Assembly (NCBI GenBank): GCA_910574965.1
Contig: CAJTDB010000011.1
Coordinates: 62,001-126,000, forward strand
Reading direction: 5' to 3'
DNA: 64,000 nt
From: Lachnospiraceae bacterium
GTDB taxonomy: Bacteria; Bacillota; Clostridia; Lachnospirales; Lachnospiraceae
The position numbers were made by a program, and so were the translations under genes. The notes under the pieces were generated by a model, which saw only the letters and a list, made by a program, of their open reading frames with translations, searched no databases and was not told the DNA's origin. Shown here piece after piece: positions 17,602 through 25,789 of the stretch. The first letter of the stretch is position 1; each line of letters begins with the position of its first letter.

Positions 17602-18918
17602 TCACTGCCGCAGATAATCATTGATCGTTCGCTGAAGAATCTTCAGGCTGCTGTCCACGGCTTTTTTACTCTCCACAATCTTCCCGACCTCACTGTCTGC
17701 CAGACTCATAGCCTGTTCATATCTTTTAAACTGAGGACTGATATATCCTTCCTCCAGCACTCTTCCCAGCAGATTTCCACTGATCACGGTATCTCCCTCT
17801 TCCATATCGGCCTGAATGATCTCCTCCATCCTGCTGGACTGCGTGACGGACTTCAGAACGGACGCCCCCTGAGAATGCCGGAAAATCTCCATCTGTACCT
17901 CTTCCTCATAGGTCAAAATCTTCAGAAATTCCCAGGCCAGCTTTTCATGCTTTGTATTTGCACTGATGCCCATCAAAAGCGTATCTACCTGCGAGCGATT
18001 GGCTCCGTGACTCCCGGAGGGCATCGTTATGCAGTCCCACTGAAAATTTGCATACTGCTTAATCTTATACGGATAGGTTTTATATGTGCGGTATTCTGCA
18101 AACGTCAGCGGCATAAACGCCACACTCCCGCCGCTGAAGTCTTCCTGTATAATTTTCTGCCCCTGATTCAGTTCCTCCAACTGCTGAACATATTTGACAG
18201 CTTCTATGATCCGCTCATCGGTAAAGCAGCACCCGGAACCATCTGCTTCAAAAATTTCTCCTCCGTTAGAACAGACTGCATCCATCCAGCCATAATTATA
18301 GATGCCAAATTGGTCCGGAAAATGGTCTCCGTCCAGATCTTTTGTCACCATTTCACAGATCCTGTACATTTCTTCCCATGTCCAGTCCTGTTCCGGCATA
18401 TCAATTTGTTCTTTTGTAAGAAGCGTCTTGTTGACGAACATCAGTTTAGGTACGGTTTCATAAGGCAGCGCATACTGCACATTTCCATATTGTCCGGTTC
18501 CAAAGGCACTTGTAAAATATTTCCCGGAATCAAACTCCGGATCCGTTTCCATCAGTTCCCCCAAATCTTTCATCACACCCAGCGAAGAAAACTGATTAAA
18601 ATCCGACCGCAGAATCATAAATACATCCGGCTCCTGTCCGGCCAGAAGCTTTCTGGAAAACCATTCGGAATAATCCTCCTTTGGCACACCGCTGTAATAA
18701 TGAATTTTTACTCCCGGATGTTCTGCTTCAAACCGTTCAATGGCCTTGTCAAAGATTACAAAGCTGTCAACATTTTCCACGTCCCAGTTGCTGCCTGTGA
18801 ACATGCCAAATTCCAGCACGATCTCCCGCTCCCTGGATACATAAATTCCTGCACGGAAACATATCACCGCAAACAGAAGAAGGAACAAGAGTACTGTTTT
18901 TCTCTGGTTCTTTTTCAT
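17602..18918 (-). CDS. Extracellular solute-binding protein (type 1), last gene of the sugar-sensing operon
   Basis: A 438-residue protein of the family 1 sugar-binding type: an N-terminal hydrophobic segment (TVLLFLLLFAVICF), then EHPGVKIHYYSG, LLAGQEPDVFMI and a tryptophan-rich WTWEEMYRICEMV. The only cysteine in the signal region (AVIC) is a poor lipobox, so the protein may stay anchored by an uncleaved signal. No permease of the matching CUT1 type is nearby; instead it follows the response regulator gene with a 10-bp gap. The ATG at 18918 follows GAGGATAAGAGA. It may serve sensing, or work with a transporter encoded elsewhere. Confidence 0.82.
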   Translation of the reverse strand: MKKNQRKTVLLFLLLFAVICFRAGIYVSREREIVLEFGMFTGSNWDVENVDSFVIFDKAIERFEAEHPGVKIHYYSGVPKEDYSEWFSRKLLAGQEPDVFMILRSDFNQFSSLGVMKDLGELMETDPEFDSGKYFTSAFGTGQYGNVQYALPYETVPKLMFVNKTLLTKEQIDMPEQDWTWEEMYRICEMVTKDLDGDHFPDQFGIYNYGWMDAVCSNGGEIFEADGSGCCFTDERIIEAVKYVQQLEELNQGQKIIQEDFSGGSVAFMPLTFAEYRTYKTYPYKIKQYANFQWDCITMPSGSHGANRSQVDTLLMGISANTKHEKLAWEFLKILTYEEEVQMEIFRHSQGASVLKSVTQSSRMEEIIQADMEEGDTVISGNLLGRVLEEGYISPQFKRYEQAMSLADSEVGKIVESKKAVDSSLKILQRTINDYLRQ

Positions 18919-18928
18919 TCTCTTATCC

Positions 18929-19600
18929 TCAATCATCGAATATACGTTTGGATGCATTGACCTGTACCGCCCAGATCGCAAGCTGTGTGCGGTCCCTCAG
19001 CTCCAGCTTGTTCAATATAGTACTCAAATAATTCCTTACTGTCCCGTCCGACAGCCAGAGTGCTTCTGCGATTTCTTTATTTGTCGCCCCGGTCTCCACT
19101 TGAGCAATGATTTTCCACTCCGTCTTGGTCAATTCCTCTACTCCCTGCTTTTCTACAGGTATTGTATACTCCGGCTGTGCCATCCTTGAGAAAAATTTCA
19201 GGACTTTCGTAGCTACATCCGGATTTATCATAGCCCCTCCGCTGCATACGGTCCGGACAGCCGCTTCTAATTCCTCCATCGATACCCCTTTCAGCAAATA
19301 TCCGCTGGCCCCAAATCGCAGCGCATTGTATACATATTCGTCATCATCAAAGGTAGTCAGTATGATGATCTTAATCTCAGGATTATTTTCTTTGATAATC
19401 TTTGTACAAGAAACGCCGTCCATTTTCGGCATACGGATGTCCATCAGTATCACGTCCGGTTTCTCTCTGCGAATGCTGCGGATCACCTGCTGCCCGTCCG
19501 ATGCCACATCAATTACCTTGATCCCTTCCCTGCTGTTTAAAACGATCTCCAAACTCTGCCGAATCAGCTTCTGGTCATCTGCTATTAATACCTTAATCAT
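18929..19600 (-). CDS. LuxR/NarL-family response regulator
   Basis: A 223-residue regulator with receiver domain (D8-D9, phosphoacceptor D54 in LMDIRMPKMDG, TTFDDDEYV, LLKG) and a C-terminal helix-turn-helix (LTKTEWKIIAQVETGATNKEIAEALWLSDGTVRNYLSTI), slightly diverged from the usual LT..E.EVL opening. It overlaps the kinase gene by 8 bp. It is the best candidate in the window for binding the palindromes shared by the sugar ABC operon and the GH32 gene; that link is inferred. Confidence 0.92.
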   Translation of the reverse strand: MIKVLIADDQKLIRQSLEIVLNSREGIKVIDVASDGQQVIRSIRREKPDVILMDIRMPKMDGVSCTKIIKENNPEIKIIILTTFDDDEYVYNALRFGASGYLLKGVSMEELEAAVRTVCSGGAMINPDVATKVLKFFSRMAQPEYTIPVEKQGVEELTKTEWKIIAQVETGATNKEIAEALWLSDGTVRNYLSTILNKLELRDRTQLAIWAVQVNASKRIFDD

Positions 19601-20903
19601 AAGTCTCCCCCCATCGAATCGGAATATGGGCCGTTATAACAAACCCATGCCTTCCGTCAAAACTTACAGTCCCCTGCAGCATCTCAATGCGTTCCCGGAT
19701 ATGCCTCGTCCCGAACCCGCTTTTCATCTCTTTGCACCCACTGCCGTCATCCCGGATAGTCAGGATAATTTCTCCGTCTTTTCTCTTCAGGGAAATCCAG
19801 ATCCGTCCCGCCTGCCCATGACGGACTGCATTGGTAATTCCCTCCTGTATCACACGATAAATCGCACTTTCTTCATCTTTGTCAAATTTCAAATGTTCTT
19901 CTTCTGTATCAAAATAAATTTGTACTCCTGACACCTGGCTCATCTCAACAATCATTTTGCGAATAGCTACTTCCAAGCTCAGCCGTTCCAGAGAATCCGG
20001 CCTTAATTCATGAACAGAACGGCGGATATCCCGTATCCCCTCCCTGCTTACTCCGGCCAGCAGCTCAAGCTGTTTTTTTGTCTCATCCGGAGATACATCC
20101 ACCAATGCCAGACAGGCATCCAGCCCGGCGGATATTCCGGTTAATGTATGTCCCAGTGTATCATGGATCTCCCTTGCCAGCCGGTTCCGTTCTCTCGTCT
20201 GCGCCATCCGCTCTGACATATCCGCATACTCTTTTAGCTGCTCATTGGCTGTCTGCAGTTCTTTATAGAGCTGATGAACCTCCTCAATCGTACTTCTCTG
20301 GGCATTGATTACATAAACACAGTAAATAATAAACAAGATGATATTTAATGAAATGACGATATCATAAATGCTGAACAGATACTGCTGTTTTTCTGAAGAA
20401 TAATAATACATGTAATCTGACACAGCATACAGATTTTCGTAGATAGACAACAGATTATGATCCGCTATCAAATATCCTACAACTGCCAGCGATACAAAAA
20501 GAAGCTTAATTTTACCGTCTTTCACATAGGAAATTACATTGGCAAATACCAGGAGCAGAAGTCCGTTATAATTAAAGTCCAACTGCCAGATTATCTGAAT
20601 ACAGATCATAAGATCCAGCACCAGTGTGGCAAATACCCACCGATGCTTCTGTTCTTTCCAAAACTGCCGCAAAATAAAGGTGATTACAAGAATTCCCATC
20701 ATAAACAGGCAGATATACAGATTATATTTTGGATCTTCCGGAATTGCTTTCACACTGTCCAAAAATGTCCTTGCATGATAATCCCCGCGGATCTTCTCTG
20801 TAGTATAATAAATAAAAACACAGAGCAAAACTACAGCAAGACAGTTCAATGTGAGCATGACCCCCTGAAAGGCTGACACATAATGATCCTTTTTATCTTT
20901 CAT
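19593..20903 (-). CDS. Sensor histidine kinase, DesK/NarX-type (HisKA_3)
   Basis: A 436-residue kinase with about six membrane segments in the first 220 residues, a coiled linker (TIEEVHQLYKELQTANEQLKEYADM), the HisKA_3 box RNRLAREIHDTLGHTLTGI with H247, and an HATPase domain (EGITNAVRHG, DDGSGC, GFGTRHIRERIE). Only short loops face outside, so it may need a partner to detect ligand; the substrate-binding protein encoded 11 bp upstream is the obvious candidate. The ATG at 20903 is preceded by AAGGAAT. Confidence 0.92.
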   Translation of the reverse strand: MKDKKDHYVSAFQGVMLTLNCLAVVLLCVFIYYTTEKIRGDYHARTFLDSVKAIPEDPKYNLYICLFMMGILVITFILRQFWKEQKHRWVFATLVLDLMICIQIIWQLDFNYNGLLLLVFANVISYVKDGKIKLLFVSLAVVGYLIADHNLLSIYENLYAVSDYMYYYSSEKQQYLFSIYDIVISLNIILFIIYCVYVINAQRSTIEEVHQLYKELQTANEQLKEYADMSERMAQTRERNRLAREIHDTLGHTLTGISAGLDACLALVDVSPDETKKQLELLAGVSREGIRDIRRSVHELRPDSLERLSLEVAIRKMIVEMSQVSGVQIYFDTEEEHLKFDKDEESAIYRVIQEGITNAVRHGQAGRIWISLKRKDGEIILTIRDDGSGCKEMKSGFGTRHIRERIEMLQGTVSFDGRHGFVITAHIPIRWGETYD

Positions 20904-20913
20904 ATCTATTCCT

Positions 20914-21867
20914 TTACTGCCAACTGCCAACCTCATAATTTTCCAGATTCTCCTGGGTAATCATATAGGGTTCTATACTGATATACGGTTCCACCTCAAG
21001 GCCGTTTAAATAATCATAGGCCGTCTCCGCCGCAACCTTTCCAATGGTCCAGGGGCTTTGTGCACTGGTGCCCGACACATATCCGTATTCCAGCATTTCC
21101 TTAAAATCCGGAGAACCGTCGATTCCGTAAATTTGTACCCCTTTTTCCTGGTGCTGCTGCTGAAGTGCTGCAAGGGCTCCAAGCGCCATCGGATCATTCC
21201 CGCCCAGCACCACATCAAATTCTATCCCCTGTTTCAGAAAGTCCGCCATTACTTTGGCCGATACTTCAAACTCGCCGGAACCGTTCTCTGCATATATGAC
21301 CTCATAACGGTCCTGTCCTTCTATCGTGTCCAGAAATCCCTGGACACGGTTTCTGACGGAAGTCTGAATATCATTTCCGATAATCACAATCCGGCCTTCT
21401 TTCACCTGCTTCATCATCTCCTGCGCGCAGAGCACTCCGGCCAGATAATTGTCAGTTTCCACAATCGAAACCACATACTCCGTATCCTTTACCACCGTAT
21501 CGATATTGATGATCGTAACTCCTGCTTTCTGACACGCCTCCAGTGCCGGCCGGACCTTCTCCCAGTCTACAGGGTTCAGAAACAGCACCTCGATCCCTTC
21601 TTCGATCATTTCCTGTATTTGTGCATTTTGTTTCTCCTGATCCTGACAGGGATCCCTGGAAATCAGAATATCCCCGTTTCCCGCCACCACCGTTTCGATG
21701 GATTCATGAAGCACGTCAAAAAAAGGATTGTTTCGGGACATATAAGTAGCCCCCATGATCCGCGGCTTATCTGTCTCTGCCTGTTCTGCAATCCTGCTGC
21801 ACCCGATCATGGCAGCCACAAAAGCAGCCGCCAAAAACAGCCCCGCCATCCATGGCTTTTTTCTCAT
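20914..21867 (-). CDS. Sugar-binding lipoprotein adjacent to the kinase (possible sensor component)
   Basis: A 317-residue periplasmic-binding-protein-like lipoprotein: signal peptide with lipobox MIGC (C23), then the ribose/galactose-type fold (GATYMSRNNPFFDVL, FLNPVDWEKV, GNDPMALGALAAL, YGIDGSP). It is a paralogue of the binding protein that heads the operon: both end with a D/EN-x-Y-x-x-x-x-WQ pattern. It lies between the permease and kinase genes, directly upstream of the kinase. A precedent is XylFII-LytS-YesN of Clostridium beijerinckii, where a binding protein acts with the kinase as receptor; the same role is inferred here. Confidence 0.85.
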   Translation of the reverse strand: MRKKPWMAGLFLAAAFVAAMIGCSRIAEQAETDKPRIMGATYMSRNNPFFDVLHESIETVVAGNGDILISRDPCQDQEKQNAQIQEMIEEGIEVLFLNPVDWEKVRPALEACQKAGVTIINIDTVVKDTEYVVSIVETDNYLAGVLCAQEMMKQVKEGRIVIIGNDIQTSVRNRVQGFLDTIEGQDRYEVIYAENGSGEFEVSAKVMADFLKQGIEFDVVLGGNDPMALGALAALQQQHQEKGVQIYGIDGSPDFKEMLEYGYVSGTSAQSPWTIGKVAAETAYDYLNGLEVEPYISIEPYMITQENLENYEVGSWQ

Positions 21868-21952
21868 CTTATCCTCCGGTATTTTGTATAATTCTGCGCA
21901 AAAGCCCCCCGGCTCTTACAATCCGGGAGACTTTCCTGCTATGTATATTCCC

Positions 21953-22924
21953 CTATCTTCCTGCTTTTCTGTTGCGGATAAAGTCCACATATACTGCAAG
22001 AAGGATTACAACCCCTTTCACAATATACTGCCAGTTGGAATCTACTCCCATCAGATTCAGTCCGTTGTTCAGGACGCCGATGATCAGCACGCCGATCAGT
22101 GTACCTCCCAGCCGTCCGGATCCGCCGCTCATGGAAGTTCCTCCTACTACCACCGCCGCAATGGCATCCATTTCTGCACCGTCACCTGCTGTCGGCTGTC
22201 CGGAATACAGCCGCGATGCAACGATGATGCCGGCAATACCGGACATAATTCCGGTATAGGTGTAAACGATGAACTTTACCTTCTGTACATTGATCCCGGA
22301 AAACTGCGCTGCCTGTGCATTTCCGCCCACTGCATAAATATGACGGCCAAGCTGTGTCCGGTTCACGATCAGAACTGCAATGATAAAGATTGCAATCATC
22401 AGCACCACCGGTGTGGGAACCGGTCCGATATACCCTGCCCCTGGAAATTTAAAGGCATCCGTCATACAGCGAATCGGTGCACCTTGAGTATAGACCAAAG
22501 CGATTCCTTTTGCAATATTCATTGACGCAAGGGTCACGATAAAAGGCGGAATATTGGTCTTACAGATCACAAATCCATTGAACATACCTACTAACGCACC
22601 CACTCCGATGGCTGCAGCAAATCCAACGATTTCCGGAAGACCCAGATTCACGACACAGCCTGCAGCCACGCAGCCCGACAATGCAATTACGGATCCCACG
22701 GACAACTCGATGCCTCCTAGGATAATAACCATCGTCATGCCAGTAGCCAGAAACAGGTTGGATGCATTCTGGCGAAGGATGTTAAACACATTTTTCGGTG
22801 TTAAAAATGTCGTTCTTGTGGTCGGAAAGATTACCAGAAACACGCACATCAAAAGCAATGCGATGATGATTCCGATATTATCTTTAAAATATTTGACAAC
22901 ACTGTTTTTCATTCTGGATGTCAT
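21953..22924 (-). CDS. Sugar ABC transporter permease (RbsC/CUT2 type)
   Basis: A 323-residue permease of the ribose/xylose/galactose type with eight to ten membrane segments: GGIELSVGSVIALSG, NGFVICKTNIPPFIVTLASM, YAVGGNAQAAQFSGI and VVGGTSMSGGSGRLGGT are family landmarks. It follows the ATPase gene with a 42-bp gap that contains the leader box AGAACTATAAGTAGGAGG. The 85-bp gap after it has a small GC-rich inverted repeat (CCCCGG/CCGGG) that might reduce expression of the downstream sensing genes. The sugar is not predictable from sequence; the neighbouring GH32 gene suggests fructose or small fructans. Confidence 0.93.
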   Translation of the reverse strand: MTSRMKNSVVKYFKDNIGIIIALLLMCVFLVIFPTTRTTFLTPKNVFNILRQNASNLFLATGMTMVIILGGIELSVGSVIALSGCVAAGCVVNLGLPEIVGFAAAIGVGALVGMFNGFVICKTNIPPFIVTLASMNIAKGIALVYTQGAPIRCMTDAFKFPGAGYIGPVPTPVVLMIAIFIIAVLIVNRTQLGRHIYAVGGNAQAAQFSGINVQKVKFIVYTYTGIMSGIAGIIVASRLYSGQPTAGDGAEMDAIAAVVVGGTSMSGGSGRLGGTLIGVLIIGVLNNGLNLMGVDSNWQYIVKGVVILLAVYVDFIRNRKAGR

Positions 22925-22931
22925 AACAGCA

Positions 22932-22949
22932 CCTCCTACTTATAGTTCT
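22932..22949 (-). promoter_or_regulatory. Leader/SD box before the sugar permease
   Basis: Minus strand AGAACTATAAGTAGGAGG, ending 7 nt before the permease ATG. It differs at two positions from the argS box. No hairpin array accompanies it. Confidence 0.5.
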
Positions 22950-22966
22950 GTATATATTATTTCTTT

Positions 22967-24451
22967 TCACTTAGCTGCAAGCTGCATAATTGCTTCCTGA
23001 GTCACAGACTCATGATCCAGACAGCCTGTCACACGGCCTTCATTCATCACATAGACACGGTCGCTCATATTGATGATTTCCGGAAGCTCCGACGAGATCA
23101 TAATGATCGACATGCCCTTTTTAACCAGCTCATTCATAATTGCGTAAATCTCTGCTTTTGCCCCCACATCCACGCCGCGGGTCGGCTCATCCAGAATCAG
23201 GATCTGCGGATCAGTAGCAAGCCATCTTCCAATCATGACCTTCTGCTGGTTTCCGCCGGACAGATTGCCAATGATCTGTTCCTGACTGGGCGTCTTGGTT
23301 GCCATCAGATCGATATATTTCTGCGTGATTTCTTCTTCTTTTTTCACATCTACGCGAAGATTTCGAATAAACTGCCCCAGCACCTCAATGGTGGAGTTAA
23401 ACCGCACGCTCTGTACTCGATACAGCCCTTCTTCCTTCCGGCTCTCAGGAACCAGTGCAATCCGATATTTTAAGGCTTCCACCGGCGTCCGGATGTGCAC
23501 TTTCTGCCCATTCACATAAACGTCTCCCGTCATATGAGGAGTCAGTCCAAAGATCGCTTTCATGGTCTCACTTCTTCCGGCTCCCACCAATCCTGCAAAT
23601 CCGATAATCTCTCCTTTTCGGAGTTCAAAGCTGGCATCCTTCACCATCTTCCCGTCTGAAATATGCTCACATTTCAGGATCACTTCCCCTGGTTCCTGAT
23701 AATCTCTTGTATAGTAATTGGTCAGCTCCCGTCCTACCATCAAAGCGATCAGATCATCCTTTTTCGTCGTCTTCACTTCTCTTGTACCAACTGTCTGGCC
23801 GTCCCGCATAACCGTTACCCGATCACAGATCTCTTCCAGCTCACTCATTTTATGGGAAATATAGATGATTCCGACTCCCTTTTTCGTCAGCATACGCATA
23901 GTCTCAAATAAAAAACCGACTTCTTTATCTGATATGGAGGAAGTCGGTTCATCCATAACCAAGATCTTTGACTGGAAGGAGATTGCCTTTACGATCTCCA
24001 CCATCTGCTGCTGCGCAATCGTCAACTGCTCCACCAGCGCATCCGCATCAATGTTCATTTCATAAGCATCTAAAAGTTTCTGGGCTTCTTCTGTCATCTT
24101 CGCACGATGGATGTTGAACCTGCTACCCGGTTCCCTTCCCAGGAAAATGTTCTCGGCCACCGTCATATAGGGAACCAGCACCAGTTCCTGATGAACGATG
24201 GACACTCCGGCCAGTCTTGCCGCTGCAACACTGTCAATGCGGACTTTTTGTCCCTCCACATAGATCTCTCCCTCTTCTGCGTGATAGATGCCGCCCAGGA
24301 CTTTTATCAGTGTGGATTTTCCTGCACCGTTTTCCCCCAGAAGAGCATGGACCTCTCCTGCCCTGAGCTGAAGTCCCACGTTCTGCAGCGCCTTCACTCC
24401 GGGAAATGATTTACTGATCCCTTTCATTTCCAGCAAATACTGTTCACTCAC
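22967..24451 (-). CDS. Sugar ABC transporter ATP-binding protein (RbsA/MglA type, two ATPase domains)
   Basis: A 494-residue fused ATPase with two nucleotide-binding domains. The first has Walker A LGENGAGKST and Walker B ILVMDEPTSS; the second has GLVGAGRSE in the Walker A position, signature LSGGNQQKV and ILILDEPTRGVD. The degenerate second Walker A is normal for this family. GTG at 24451 is preferred (AGGTGGT upstream, product begins MSEQYLLEMKGISKSFPG); TTG at 24454 is equally close to the ribosome binding site. It energises import through the downstream permease. Confidence 0.93.
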   Translation of the reverse strand: MSEQYLLEMKGISKSFPGVKALQNVGLQLRAGEVHALLGENGAGKSTLIKVLGGIYHAEEGEIYVEGQKVRIDSVAAARLAGVSIVHQELVLVPYMTVAENIFLGREPGSRFNIHRAKMTEEAQKLLDAYEMNIDADALVEQLTIAQQQMVEIVKAISFQSKILVMDEPTSSISDKEVGFLFETMRMLTKKGVGIIYISHKMSELEEICDRVTVMRDGQTVGTREVKTTKKDDLIALMVGRELTNYYTRDYQEPGEVILKCEHISDGKMVKDASFELRKGEIIGFAGLVGAGRSETMKAIFGLTPHMTGDVYVNGQKVHIRTPVEALKYRIALVPESRKEEGLYRVQSVRFNSTIEVLGQFIRNLRVDVKKEEEITQKYIDLMATKTPSQEQIIGNLSGGNQQKVMIGRWLATDPQILILDEPTRGVDVGAKAEIYAIMNELVKKGMSIIMISSELPEIINMSDRVYVMNEGRVTGCLDHESVTQEAIMQLAAK

Positions 24452-24479
24452 CAACTGTCACCACCTGTCTTATTCTGGA

Positions 24480-24515
24480 AAAAGGCTTTCCTCCGCCGCT
24501 GGAGCAAAGCCTTTT
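24480..24515 (-). terminator. Attenuator between binding protein and ATPase genes
   Basis: AAAAGGCTTT (24480-24489) with CTCC pairs with GGAG plus AAAGCCTTTT (24501-24515), giving a strong stem with T-rich flank on the minus strand. Partial termination here would keep the binding protein more abundant than the membrane components, as is common in such operons. Confidence 0.6.
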
Positions 24516-24551
24516 GATTTTATGGAGTTCTTATCAAGTTTTCCGGACGGA

Positions 24552-25592
24552 TTACTGCCATCCTTCCGTTCCGTAATCATCCACGTTATCCGCTGTAATC
24601 AGGAATGTTTCAATAGGAATCTCTGCCTCTACTTCTTTTCCGTCCAGCCAGTCATACGCGGTCTGTGCAATGGTCTTGCCGATGGTGATCGGAGACTGTG
24701 CGCCTGTTCCTTCCAGCATGGTATCCTTCAGAAGTGCTTTCACATCCGGAGAACCATCCACACCGTAAATCAGAGGACTTACGCCTGCTGCATCTGCTGC
24801 TGCATAAGCGCCAAGAGCAGTCGGATCATTTCCGCCAAAAATCGCTACAACATCCGGATGTGCGGTCAGAAGGTCTGTTGCTTTTTCATTAGCCAACTGC
24901 TGGTTTCCCATAGCATCCTGCTGTCCGACTACATTGAACGTCACACCGGACTCTTCAATACCTGCCAGAAATCCATTGGTCCTGTCTACGACAGACTGCA
25001 TGGTGGGAGAATCCAGTACCAGGATATCTCCTCCCTCCGGAACTTTTTCTGCCAAATCTTTACCGCATACATAGCCTGCATTGTAGTTATCAGATCCTGC
25101 GTAGGAAGTCAGATAGCTCATATCGCCCACCTGGGTATCAAATCCGAACATCGGAATATTTGCATCTTTCAGCATGTCCAAAGCAGGAACTACGCCGTCG
25201 GCATCTACCGGATTGACAAACATCACTTCTACGCCCCTGGAGATCATATCTTCAATCTGATCGATCTGCGTGTCGGACTTATTGGCCGGATCCATAGAGA
25301 TCAGGGTATCACCATGAGCCTCCACTTCTTCCCGGATAGCATTTTCCAATGTTACGAAAAACGGATTGGTTCCGTCCATGCACGTATATCCAAATACTCT
25401 TCCGCCTTCTTTTGCTTCATCTGCTGCCGGTGTCTTTGTATCAGCATCCGCCGGTGTCTCGTCTGCCGGAGCTTCTGTTCCGGCATCGGCAGGAGCATCT
25501 GTTCCGGCGTTGGCCGGTTTGCTTCCGCAGCCTGCTGCCAGCGCTGCAACCATAATTGTACAGATCCATGTGCTTACAAGTTTTCTTTTCAT
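24552..25592 (-). CDS. Sugar ABC transporter substrate-binding lipoprotein (RbsB type)
   Basis: A 346-residue lipoprotein: signal peptide ending LAAGC, then an Ala/Asp/Thr/Pro-rich linker (about residues 26-60) that spaces the binding domain from the membrane, then the ribose-binding-type fold (YTCMDGTNPFFVTL, NPVDADGVVPALD, FGGNDPTALGAYAAA, YGVDGSPD). It is the first gene of the operon, with AAGGGAGG 7 nt before the ATG and the shared palindrome/-35 promoter upstream. It is a paralogue of the binding protein at 20914-21867. The ligand is unknown; context suggests fructose or fructo-oligosaccharide. Confidence 0.92.
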   Translation of the reverse strand: MKRKLVSTWICTIMVAALAAGCGSKPANAGTDAPADAGTEAPADETPADADTKTPAADEAKEGGRVFGYTCMDGTNPFFVTLENAIREEVEAHGDTLISMDPANKSDTQIDQIEDMISRGVEVMFVNPVDADGVVPALDMLKDANIPMFGFDTQVGDMSYLTSYAGSDNYNAGYVCGKDLAEKVPEGGDILVLDSPTMQSVVDRTNGFLAGIEESGVTFNVVGQQDAMGNQQLANEKATDLLTAHPDVVAIFGGNDPTALGAYAAADAAGVSPLIYGVDGSPDVKALLKDTMLEGTGAQSPITIGKTIAQTAYDWLDGKEVEAEIPIETFLITADNVDDYGTEGWQ

Positions 25593-25634
25593 CCTGGATT
25601 CCTCCCTTGTTTTGAAATGTTTTATTGTGATTTC

Positions 25635-25662
25635 ATCTTATCGCTTTTTCAACGGCTGCACA
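25635..25662 (-). promoter_or_regulatory. Candidate promoter of the sugar ABC operon
   Basis: Minus strand TGTGCA (25657-25662, within the decamer CAGATGTGCA at 25657-25666), 16-bp spacer, TAAGAT (25635-25640). The poor -35 suggests activator dependence. The same decamer and 16-bp spacing occur before GH32. Confidence 0.45.
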
Positions 25663-25666
25663 TCTG

Positions 25667-25700
25667 CATATTGTAATATGTTCGGGGTGACAAATGTCAC
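25667..25700 (-). promoter_or_regulatory. Double palindrome upstream of the sugar ABC operon
   Basis: GTGACA-AA-TGTCAC (25687-25700) is centred near -65 and CATATT-GT-AATATG (25667-25680) near -45 of the proposed start. The first is nearly identical to the palindrome before GH32. They are probable binding sites for one activator. Confidence 0.55.
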
Positions 25701-25741
25701 TTTTTGTGCAGCACCTTCCGCATCTATTCACAGTACCTTCT

Positions 25742-25779
25742 AAAAAAGACGCCGCAGACTTTCGCTCGCCTGCAGCGTC
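25742..25779 (-). terminator. Intrinsic terminator of the GH32 gene
   Basis: On the minus strand GACGCTGCAG and CTGCGGCGTC form a 10-bp stem (one G-U pair) followed by TTTTTT, 11 bp after the GH32 stop codon. Confidence 0.85.
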
Positions 25780-25789
25780 CTGTTTCGAA

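Noticed and set aside
24449-24454. TTG at 24454 as the sugar ATPase start
   Set aside because: GTG at 24451 gives the more usual N-terminus; the TTG cannot be excluded but adds only one residue.
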